Positions 57,153 through 64,000 of a DNA stretch of 64,000 bases are shown in pieces. Location: positions 124,001-188,000 of the forward strand of contig NZ_JAGQDC010000007.1 of assembly GCF_023282985.1 (NCBI RefSeq). Reading direction: 5' to 3'. How positions within the stretch are numbered: position 1 is the first letter of the stretch; each line of letters starts with the position of its first letter. The translations under genes were made by a program, and so were the position numbers. Source of the stretch: Serratia silvae (GTDB lineage Bacteria; Pseudomonadota; Gammaproteobacteria; Enterobacterales; Enterobacteriaceae). The notes beneath the pieces were generated by a model, which saw only the letters and a list, made by a program, of their open reading frames with translations, made no database searches and was not told the origin of the DNA.

Positions 57153-58985
57153 TCAGTGTTTCAATGCATTGTAGATCTTTTCTGCCAATGCTTGTGAAAT
57201 ACCCGGCACTTTTGCAATTTCCTCAACGCTGGCGTTCAATAATGGTTGAAGTCCACCCATATACTTCAACAGCACCTGACGCCGTTTTGGCCCAACGCCG
57301 TCGATCAGTTCCAAGGCGCTGGTGTTTTTAACTTTCGCCCGTTTCTGGCGATGACCGGTGATCGCATGGTTGTGTGAGTCATCACGAATATGCTGGATCA
57401 CGTGCAGTGCCGGTGAGTCCGAAGGTAGCGAAATCCCCTCCCCCTCAGGGACGAAGAACAACGTCTCCAGCCCGGCTTTGCGATCGCTGCCCTTGGCAAT
57501 GCCGATCAGCAACGGTTTGTGCTTATCCCAGGTCACGTTCAGCGAATTGAACACGTCAATCGCCATACCCAGTTGCCCTTTCCCGCCATCAATAAAGATG
57601 ACGTCCGGGATCTTGTTCTCTTCCAGAGTCTTACCATAGCGCCGTTTCAGCACTTGCGCCATTGCGGCATAGTCATCGCCCGGCGTGATACCGGTAATAT
57701 TGTAGCGTCGATACTCCGAGCGCAACGGACCGTTGCTGTCGAACACCACGCAGGAGGCGACGGTCTGCTCCCCCATCGTGTGGCTGATATCGAAACACTC
57801 CATCCGATTAATTTCGGTCAGGTTCAGCGTTTTCGCCAGTTCTGCCAGCCGTTGATGAATGGTCGATTGCTGAGAAAGCTTGGTGACCAGCGCCGTCGAG
57901 GCGTTGGTACGCGCCAGCTTCAAATAACGGGCACGATCGCCACGCGGCTTGCTCTGGATCTGGATCTTGCGACCAGCCAGTTCGCTTAGCGAGCTAGCCA
58001 GCAGATCTTTTTCCGGTAACGTAAAGTCCAGCAGGATTTCTGCAGGTAAGGTGCGAGCCTGGCTGCCTTGTAAATAGAACTGGCCCACGAAGGTTTGCAC
58101 CACTTCACTCAGTTCTGTACCGCCCGGTACTTTCGGGAAGTAGCTGCGGCTGCCTAACACCTTGCCCTGGCGAATAAACAGCACATGCACACAGGCCATA
58201 CCCGCATCGAAGGCCACACCGATCACATCCAGATCGTCGCTGTCTCCTGAGACAAACTGCTTTTCCGTCACCCGCCGTACCGCCTGGATCTGATCGCGGA
58301 TACGTGCAGCCTCTTCAAAATTGAGCAGCTTGCTGGCATTTTCCATCCGCGTAATCAACTGGTGCAGCACCTGCTGATCCTTTCCGGACAAAAACAGGCG
58401 AACATAGTCCACTTGCTGACGGTACTCTTCCTCACTCACCAAACCGGCAACACATGGCCCCAGGCAACGGCCAATCTGATACTGCAGACAAGGACGGGAG
58501 CGATTGCGGTAGACACTGTTCTCACATTGACGCACGGGGAACAGTTTTTGCAGCAGCGCCAGCGTTTCACGGACGGCGTAAGAGTTGGGGAATGGGCCAA
58601 AGTATTCACCTTTGGCATGCTTGGCACCACGGTGCACCGTTAGCCGTGGGTGACTATCGGCACTCAAAAAAATCAGCGGATAGGATTTATCGTCGCGTAA
58701 TAGAACATTATATCGGGGCTGATACAGCTTGATATAATTATGCTCCAGCAGTAGCGCCTCGGTTTCCGTATGGGTAACGGTAACGTCAATTTGTGCGATA
58801 TTTTTGACCAGCGTTTCCGTCTTGCGGCTACTGACCTGAGTACGAAAATAACTCGCGAGACGTTTTTTCAGATCCTTGGCTTTACCCACATAGATCACCG
58901 TACCCGTCAGATCATACATGCGATAAACGCCAGGCTGACTGGTTACGGTTTTAAGAAATGCCTGTGCATCAAAACGATCATTCAC
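57153..58985 (-). CDS. uvrC: UvrABC excinuclease subunit C
   Basis: 610 residues. Makes both incisions in nucleotide excision repair. GIY-YIG nuclease at the N-terminus ([19 protein letters not shown]), a UvrB-interacting UVR motif near residues 205-240, RNase H-like second nuclease ([16 protein letters not shown]), and C-terminal helix-hairpin-helix pairs ([19 protein letters not shown]). Start is GTG at 58985, inside the last codons of uvrY (8-base overlap). Confidence 0.95.
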   Translation of the reverse strand: MNDRFDAQAFLKTVTSQPGVYRMYDLTGTVIYVGKAKDLKKRLASYFRTQVSSRKTETLVKNIAQIDVTVTHTETEALLLEHNYIKLYQPRYNVLLRDDKSYPLIFLSADSHPRLTVHRGAKHAKGEYFGPFPNSYAVRETLALLQKLFPVRQCENSVYRNRSRPCLQYQIGRCLGPCVAGLVSEEEYRQQVDYVRLFLSGKDQQVLHQLITRMENASKLLNFEEAARIRDQIQAVRRVTEKQFVSGDSDDLDVIGVAFDAGMACVHVLFIRQGKVLGSRSYFPKVPGGTELSEVVQTFVGQFYLQGSQARTLPAEILLDFTLPEKDLLASSLSELAGRKIQIQSKPRGDRARYLKLARTNASTALVTKLSQQSTIHQRLAELAKTLNLTEINRMECFDISHTMGEQTVASCVVFDSNGPLRSEYRRYNITGITPGDDYAAMAQVLKRRYGKTLEENKIPDVIFIDGGKGQLGMAIDVFNSLNVTWDKHKPLLIGIAKGSDRKAGLETLFFVPEGEGISLPSDSPALHVIQHIRDDSHNHAITGHRQKRAKVKNTSALELIDGVGPKRRQVLLKYMGGLQPLLNASVEEIAKVPGISQALAEKIYNALKH

Positions 58986-59634
58986 TGCTTGACAATGTCT
59001 CCGCGTTGAACAGCCCGTGTCTGATCGCCAGATGGGTCAACTCAACATCCCCGCTAATATTCAGCTTGGTGAACATACGATAACGATAACTATTCACTGT
59101 TTTAGGGCTGAGATTCAGTTGTTCTGAAATCTCATTCACTTTCTTCCCTTTAGTGATCATCAACATAATTTGTAATTCACGCTCAGACAAGGTGCTGAAC
59201 GGGTTTTCCGCCTGTGGCTCCAACTGGCTTAATGCCATTTGCTGCGCGATGTCGGAAGCGATGTAACGCTGGCCGGCATGTACCGAACGAATCGCGTTAA
59301 TCACCTCTTGCGGTGCAGCGCCTTTGCTCAGATAGCCAGCCGCACCAGCCTGCATCACCTTGGCAGGTAACGGGTTCTCAGTATGAATAGTCAACATGAT
59401 GACCTTGATATCGGGCGTGTAACGTACAATCTTACGGGTGGCTTCCAGCCCCCCAATACCCGGCATATTCATATCCATCAAAACGATATCGGCAGAGTTG
59501 CCGCGGCACCATTTTACGGCATCCTCACCGCATTGTGCTTCGCCAACAACTTTAATGCCTTTGATATCTTCAAGAATGCGTCGTATCCCTGCGCGCACCA
59601 GTTCGTGGTCATCAACAAGAAGAACGCTAATCAA
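58978..59634 (-). CDS. uvrY: Response regulator UvrY
   Basis: 218 residues (as E. coli). Partner of the BarA kinase; activates csrB/csrC small RNAs and carbon-storage control. Receiver domain with acidic pocket VDDH and phospho-Asp54 in VLMDMNMPG; LuxR helix-turn-helix near 150-205 ([21 protein letters not shown]). Start is TTG at 59634, preceded by GGAG at 8 bases; a longer in-frame start at 59670 is not conserved. Overlaps uvrC. Confidence 0.95.
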   Translation of the reverse strand: MISVLLVDDHELVRAGIRRILEDIKGIKVVGEAQCGEDAVKWCRGNSADIVLMDMNMPGIGGLEATRKIVRYTPDIKVIMLTIHTENPLPAKVMQAGAAGYLSKGAAPQEVINAIRSVHAGQRYIASDIAQQMALSQLEPQAENPFSTLSERELQIMLMITKGKKVNEISEQLNLSPKTVNSYRYRMFTKLNISGDVELTHLAIRHGLFNAETLSSSE

Positions 59635-60413
59635 GGAAAATTCTCCAAAATAGGGGAGTAACGCAATCAATCAGCCACTGTCATCTAAACAGATATTACT
59701 TGGTTTTCAGCAAAGAATGAATACAGATTAATACTTACTCTCGGTTAACTATGACCAGGTTTGTAGACCCCTGCGCCACCTTTGTTACGATTAATCCACT
59801 CGTTAGCGGATAAAAAACCATCAAGCCTATTAGGCTCAACACAATACCACGATGATACGCCATCTGGCGGGAAATTTAATCGCTATTTTCCTAAACCAGA
59901 TAATAACCCCCTGACAATTATCAAACGTAACCATATGAATTACAAAAAAATAACAAAATTACGCCATTTTTAATCACGTACAAACCGCTGTAGGTAAACC
60001 CTTATTCAGAATACATAACCGTCGTTGGCGGCGAAAAAGGTGACATTTCAAGAGAAAGTATCCGACTTAAATGTCAATAGTTTGCAGATGAAATAGTTAT
60101 TCATCACATCGAATTAAGCCAGTATACTTTATGAAATTCACGCTACCTGATAGTCCCTATCCCTTAACTCACTATAAATGAGTATGCGAAGGAATTACAC
60201 CACTAGCGAAAAAAATGCCCTGCCCACCTGCTCTTCCGGGCATAAAGCCACCGCCACTCGGCCTCACGCGATACGAAAAGCCCATGCTGTGCTATACTCC
60301 GCGCCCTAAATGAGGTACGGGGTCTGCCTGGGTGAGTCGGCAGCCGGTAGTTGTGCATCAAACCGCATTTCACATTTCACTTCAGGCTTATGCCTTAAAA
60401 TTCAGGAGATAAA
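59635..60413. other. Intergenic region between uvrY and yecF
   Basis: 779 bases without a supported gene. A 63-codon ORF at 59782-59973 has no ribosome site. The uvrY promoter should be near 59640-59750. For yecF, TATACT at 60295-60300 with upstream TGC is an extended -10, giving a leader of about 110 bases with a small hairpin (CTGCC...GGCAG). The E. coli neighbour sdiA is absent. Mostly AT-rich and otherwise featureless. Confidence 0.4.
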
Positions 60414-60638
60414 ATGAGCAACGTTGACTTCACTACGTCTGCAAACCCGGAAGCGCTGGCCACCGAAGTCGCCTGCCTAAAAGCGACTTTAACGTTGATA
60501 TTAAAGGCAATTGGCCAGGCCGATGCCGGTAAAGTGATCATCAATCTGGAACGTTTTGCCGCTCAGGTGGATGACCCGGATCAGGCTGAAATATTCAAGA
60601 ACAGTATTCAGCAGATCAAGCACGCCTACCGCCAATAA
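60414..60638 (+). CDS. yecF: DUF2594 protein YecF
   Basis: 74 residues, same as E. coli YecF. Identity is clear in LATEVACLKATLTLILKAIG and QADAGKVIINLER, with the ending IKQIKxAYRQ seen as QIKHAYRQ. Function unknown. AGGAGA precedes the ATG. Divergent from uvrY. Confidence 0.9.
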   Translation: MSNVDFTTSANPEALATEVACLKATLTLILKAIGQADAGKVIINLERFAAQVDDPDQAEIFKNSIQQIKHAYRQ

Positions 60639-61021
60639 GCCATGCGTTATCAGGCCCCGTTTGGGGTCTGATAACGGCTTGGCAGTGTAATTAGCACCAC
60701 GCCCTCAGCGGTTGAATGATAAGTTTCGTAACCGAAAAATTGCGTCATCGGCTTAATCAACATTCATTCTAATGAATCAATCATCATTTAATTAAACGGC
60801 AATAGGATTACTCCCATTTAAACATTAATAATATTGTGGGATTTTTATTACCCCAGTATTGTTCGTATCGCGAATAAATAGCCCTATGGACCAGGAATTA
60901 ACTGACACTCCCTCTCCCTTCGCCCAGGCATCTACACGTGCATGCTGCCAAGCACTGTTTTTCTTTGGGGTAATTGGCCCGCAAGACGCGGGCCGGGTTT
61001 GATTAATCCTCTAACTACTAA
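60639..61021. other. Intergenic region between yecF and uspF-like gene
   Basis: 383 bases without a gene. ATCAGGCCCC-GTTT-GGGG-TCTGAT near 60648-60672 can form a hairpin after yecF but has no T tail. The stretch 60760-60860 is AT-rich. No further element recognised. Confidence 0.4.
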
Positions 61022-61450
61022 TTATCTGACTACCATCACCGAGATCTTGGCGTGGCGAACAATGGCGGCCGCATTCGAGCCGAGTAGGTAGGTTTTGACA
61101 CTAGGACGGCGGGAACCAATCACGATCAGGTCGGCTTCGATTTCCTCGGCAAGTTGCAACACCTCGTCACGTGGCGAACCGAAGCTGATGGTATAAGAAA
61201 GACGTTCCAACGGCAGGTCGATCTCCGCCATGAGCTTCTTCAACCCCTCTACCGCCTTCACTTCAGCCTGATTTTCAAACTCTTTGATGCCAAAAGAATA
61301 AGCGGTCACAAACGCCGAAGCATCCGGCAAGGCATGGAAGAAATGCACCTTAGCCCCGGACATCTTGGCTAGATACACCACGTGTTCGAGCGCATGTTCA
61401 GTCAATACATCTTCGGCAAGATCTACCGGTACCAAAATGGTCTTGTACAT
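61022..61450 (-). CDS. Universal stress protein, UspF-like
   Basis: 142 residues. Small cytoplasmic Usp-domain protein; ATP-binding residues VPVD at the N-terminus and the glycine motif IGSRRPSVKTYLLGSNAAA with IVRHAKISVMVV, as in E. coli UspF. Expected to help in stress survival or adhesion. ATG at 61450 with GAGGGG eight bases before; a TTG two codons upstream (61456) is less likely. Confidence 0.85.
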   Translation of the reverse strand: MYKTILVPVDLAEDVLTEHALEHVVYLAKMSGAKVHFFHALPDASAFVTAYSFGIKEFENQAEVKAVEGLKKLMAEIDLPLERLSYTISFGSPRDEVLQLAEEIEADLIVIGSRRPSVKTYLLGSNAAAIVRHAKISVMVVR

Positions 61451-62069
61451 ATTCAATCCCCTCTCTGTATTACCGTGATGAGCATAGCTTACCGCTGGCC
61501 AATGGGAGCTTGTACCTATTTATGATGCTTTTGTGATCGACAGGTGTTCCCGGTAGCTTGGCCAGCTTTACTCAACCAATGATTTTTACTTTTGTGATTT
61601 GTACCGCAAAACCAACCAAATGTGCGCAGCACGCCCGGCGATCCTCTGCCAAGCCGCACCAGTTGCAGCAATAAACTGATTAGAACTCAACTGCTCCGCG
61701 CGCAAAAACCCTTACTACCGCCCCCTCAATACAGGCAGGCATTAAGATTAGTTTAATCGCCTCTTAGCATTAGTTTTTCTCATGCGAATTTTATAACCTC
61801 TATTTTAATCAATAAGATAACCGCTATCAGCACTGTTCATTTGCCCTGGTAAAGAGTAATCTTCCGCCCCCTAGACGTCCGATTTGCCTCCCTTGAGTAA
61901 AGAACAATCGGCTTTTATCCCACCTTATTATGTTGTAAATATGTTGCACAAAGGTGGTGATATTGAGTTACCTTAGTTTTTGCCGGAAAAACCGGCTAAT
62001 ACAGATAAAAAAGAGCCACTTCAGAGCTCGCCATTCCACTCACGACAGGTAAAAACAGGACAGCATACG
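61451..62069. promoter_or_regulatory. Upstream region and leader of cycA
   Basis: About 620 bases without a gene. It holds the uspF-like promoter on the left and cycA promoter on the right. Near the cycA start, GCCGG-AAAAA-CCGGC at 61982-61996 forms a small stem-loop. CACCTT (61921) and AAGGTG (61951) are also complementary. Small-RNA (GcvB) control of cycA is known in E. coli, but no pairing site was confirmed here. Confidence 0.4.
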
Positions 62070-63470
62070 ATGGTAGATCATTCTAAAATAGCAGTGGACG
62101 CCACGCCCGGATCAGAAGATCACCTAAGGCGAAACCTCTCAAACCGACATATCCAGCTGATCGCTATCGGCGGTGCCATTGGTACAGGTTTATTTATGGG
62201 TTCCGGTAAGACCATCAGCCTGGCCGGGCCTTCCATTATCTTCGTATACATGATCATCGGCTTTATGCTGTTCTTCGTGATGCGCGCGATGGGCGAACTG
62301 TTGCTCTCTAATCTTCAGTACAAATCTTTCAGCGACTTTGCCGCCGATCTACTCGGCCCCTGGGCAGGGTTCTTCACCGGTTGGACTTACTGGTTCTGTT
62401 GGGTGGTCACCGGCATTGCCGATGTGGTGGCCATTACCGCCTACGCGCAGTTCTGGTTCCCCGATCTCTCCCAATGGATTGCCTCTTTACTGTGCGTGTT
62501 GCTGCTACTCAGCCTGAACCTGGCAACGGTGAAAATGTTCGGTGAGATGGAGTTCTGGTTTGCGATGATCAAAATTGTCGCGATTGTGGGTCTGATCATC
62601 GCCGGTCTGGTGATGGTGGCAATGCACTTCGAATCCCCAACCGGCAGCGTCGCCTCCTTCTCCCATTTATGGAATGACGGCGGCATGTTCCCGAAAGGCA
62701 TTAGCGGCTTCTTTGCTGGCTTCCAGATTGCGGTGTTTGCCTTTGTGGGTATCGAACTGGTGGGAACCACTGCGGCCGAAACCAAAGATCCGGAAAAAGT
62801 GCTGCCACGCGCCATCAACTCCATCCCGATCCGCATCATCATGTTCTATGTCTTCGCGCTGATCGTGATCATGTCGGTAACACCGTGGAATTCGGTAGTG
62901 GCCGATAAGAGCCCGTTCGTCGAGCTATTCGTGCTGATCGGTCTCCCAGCCGCCGCCAGCGTGATCAACTTCGTGGTGTTGACCTCTGCCGCCTCTTCCG
63001 CCAACAGCGGCGTATTCTCCACCAGCCGTATGCTGTTCGGTCTGGCACAGGAAGGCGATGCACCTAAATCCTTTGCCAACCTGTCCAAGCGTGCGGTACC
63101 GGCAAACGGCCTGACCTTCTCCTGTATCTGTCTGCTGGGCGGCGTGGTGCTGATCTATCTGATCCCGAACGTCATGACCGTGTTTACGCTGGTCACCACC
63201 GTGTCTGCCATTCTGTTTATGTTCGTCTGGACTATCATTCTGTGCTCGTATCTGGTCTACCGTAAGCAACGCCCGGCTCTGCACCAAAAATCGATTTACA
63301 AGATGCCTGCCGGTAAGCTGATGTGCTGGGTATGTATGGCGTTTTTCGTCTTCGTACTGGTGCTGCTGACGCTGCGCGAGGATACACGCCAGGCGCTGGT
63401 TGTAACACCGCTGTGGTTTATCATTCTGGGGATCGGTTATCAGTTTGTCCGCCGTAAAAAGGCGGTCTAA
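62070..63470 (+). CDS. cycA: D-serine/D-alanine/glycine transporter CycA
   Basis: 466 residues (E. coli 470), about 12 membrane helices. APC-family symporter importing glycine, D-Ser, D-Ala and D-cycloserine. RNLSNRHIQLIAIGGAIGTG and GKTISLAGPS are the conserved APC start; FVGIELVGTTAAETKDP the middle signature. The start MVDHSKIAVDATPG at 62070 matches the family; an in-frame extension to 61980 is rejected. AGGA lies 11 bases before the ATG. Confidence 0.95.
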   Translation: MVDHSKIAVDATPGSEDHLRRNLSNRHIQLIAIGGAIGTGLFMGSGKTISLAGPSIIFVYMIIGFMLFFVMRAMGELLLSNLQYKSFSDFAADLLGPWAGFFTGWTYWFCWVVTGIADVVAITAYAQFWFPDLSQWIASLLCVLLLLSLNLATVKMFGEMEFWFAMIKIVAIVGLIIAGLVMVAMHFESPTGSVASFSHLWNDGGMFPKGISGFFAGFQIAVFAFVGIELVGTTAAETKDPEKVLPRAINSIPIRIIMFYVFALIVIMSVTPWNSVVADKSPFVELFVLIGLPAAASVINFVVLTSAASSANSGVFSTSRMLFGLAQEGDAPKSFANLSKRAVPANGLTFSCICLLGGVVLIYLIPNVMTVFTLVTTVSAILFMFVWTIILCSYLVYRKQRPALHQKSIYKMPAGKLMCWVCMAFFVFVLVLLTLREDTRQALVVTPLWFIILGIGYQFVRRKKAV

Positions 63471-63481
63471 CCTGGTTATTG

Positions 63482-63512
63482 CAACGCCGCGTTCCCACGC
63501 GGCGTTTTCTCA
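63482..63512 (+). terminator. Rho-independent terminator after cycA
   Basis: AACGCCGCG pairs with CGCGGCGTT around TTCCCA and is followed by TTCTC; 11 bases after the stop codon. Confidence 0.82.
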
Positions 63513-63547
63513 GGTGTGGCATTCAACTAGGCATAGCATACGGTGCC

Positions 63548-63739
63548 CTACGTCAATGCTGCTGACTTTAGCTTGAGCCGAATACGCAACTCACTGACAA
63601 CCACCCCCGGCACAATCAATCCTGCGCCAATCAGCGCCAACCCTGACTTGCCCTTCCTGATGGCTGCAATAAAATGCACAATTTCTGCCAGTATGGGGAA
63701 AGGCTGGCAATGGGCAACAGCCTGCCGGATGAGCAGCAT
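63548..63739 (-). CDS. Possible small membrane protein at the right edge
   Basis: 63 residues (MLLIRQAVAHCQPFPILAEI...). One glycine-rich hydrophobic helix (GLALIGAGLIVPGVVV) between basic segments. It follows the small gene at 63789 in the same direction. The G-rich site is only two bases from the ATG, so initiation is uncertain. No family recognised. Confidence 0.3.
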   Translation of the reverse strand: MLLIRQAVAHCQPFPILAEIVHFIAAIRKGKSGLALIGAGLIVPGVVVSELRIRLKLKSAALT

Positions 63740-63788
63740 GACTCCCCGCCCACGGCCGGAGGGTTGGCAACAAATCCTCCAGGTCCTG

Positions 63789-63962
63789 TTACTCTTCCTG
63801 CGCCGGGACTTCCGGCAGCGTTTCCAACGGCGGCTGTATCCCCTCAGAGATGTAATCTTTGGCAGCCAGGGGGCGCTCGTTGCCCATAGCGTCTTCCACC
63901 ACCACATGTTTGATAGCGCCATCAGAAAGTATCACTCGCCTAATTCCACATTCGGGTTCCAT
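63789..63962 (-). CDS. Small soluble protein of unknown function
   Basis: 57 residues: MEPECGIRRVILSDGAIKHV, then acidic VVEDAMGNERPLAAKDY and a proline/glutamate-rich tail (PPLETLPEVPAQEE). GGGAGGCGAT gives a strong ribosome site directly before the ATG. Reads like an accessory small gene (phage-type or regulator fragment) but no family is recognised. Continues to be transcribed leftwards toward cycA, tail-to-tail with its terminator. Confidence 0.5.
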   Translation of the reverse strand: MEPECGIRRVILSDGAIKHVVVEDAMGNERPLAAKDYISEGIQPPLETLPEVPAQEE

Positions 63963-64000
63963 ATCGCCTCCCTAGGTTAATGTCTACCCCTCAAGTTTAG

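Noticed and set aside
59782-59973. 63-codon ORF between uvrY and yecF
   Set aside because: AT-rich intergenic context, no ribosome site, no recognisable motif.

Overview
This window reads as a chromosomal segment of an enterobacterium of the Serratia/Yersinia branch. The evidence is near-complete E. coli-like gene order over long blocks (ptsG-ycfH-holB-tmk-mltG-pabC-fabF-acpP-fabGDH-plsX-rpmF-yceD-yceF-rluC-rne, then pyrC-dinI-bssS-solA, yceJ-yceI-trhO, lpxL-mdtG, opgGH-opgC, and glyW-cysT-leuZ-pgsA-uvrC-uvrY-yecF), protein lengths and active-site residues matching [15 protein letters not shown] families, and two ERIC palindromes. The species cannot be fixed from sequence alone; Serratia is an inference.

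Layout. 1-1.0 kb: end of an unknown gene and an AT-rich lipoprotein gene. 1.1-1.9 kb: a short-chain dehydrogenase. 2.0-3.5 kb: ptsG with a leader that keeps the SgrS-pairing region and a Mlc-like operator. 3.75-16.1 kb: a minus-strand block for lipid, cofactor and envelope synthesis, with an ERIC element directly after the fabF stop codon. 16.1-19.96 kb: rne with its long autoregulatory leader. 20-28.5 kb: pyrimidine synthesis (pyrC, with a second ERIC element in front), SOS (dinI with a LexA box), bssS, solA, an orphan LuxR-type regulator, tqsA, yceJ-yceI and trhO. 28.6-35.9 kb: more accessory, with an OYE-type reductase, lpxL, a broken mdtG, a POT peptide transporter, a VOC protein, a truncated AraC-type gene and an acetyltransferase. 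35.9-41.4 kb: osmoregulated periplasmic glucan genes. 41.7-47.6 kb: cvrA, several very small genes, ylaC, an IraP-like gene and proP.

47.8-55.9 kb is the clearest accessory island: a complete CS1/CFA-I-type (alpha) chaperone-usher fimbrial operon (major pilin, usher, three chaperones of which one is single-domain, minor pilin, an embedded LuxR-type regulator with a non-phosphorylatable pseudo-receiver, tip adhesin). It is bracketed by remnants of two transporter genes and ends next to a three-tRNA operon. The embedded regulator resembles the orphan regulator at 24.1 kb, so a two-regulator circuit is a reasonable hypothesis.

56-64 kb: tRNA-Gly/Cys/Leu, pgsA, uvrC, uvrY, yecF, a UspF-like stress protein, cycA, and two small minus-strand ORFs at the right edge. 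Genes that work together include the fab/acp/plsX operon feeding phospholipid synthesis (with pgsA elsewhere), opgG/opgH/opgC for glucan assembly and succinylation, and proP/opgGH for osmotic adaptation.
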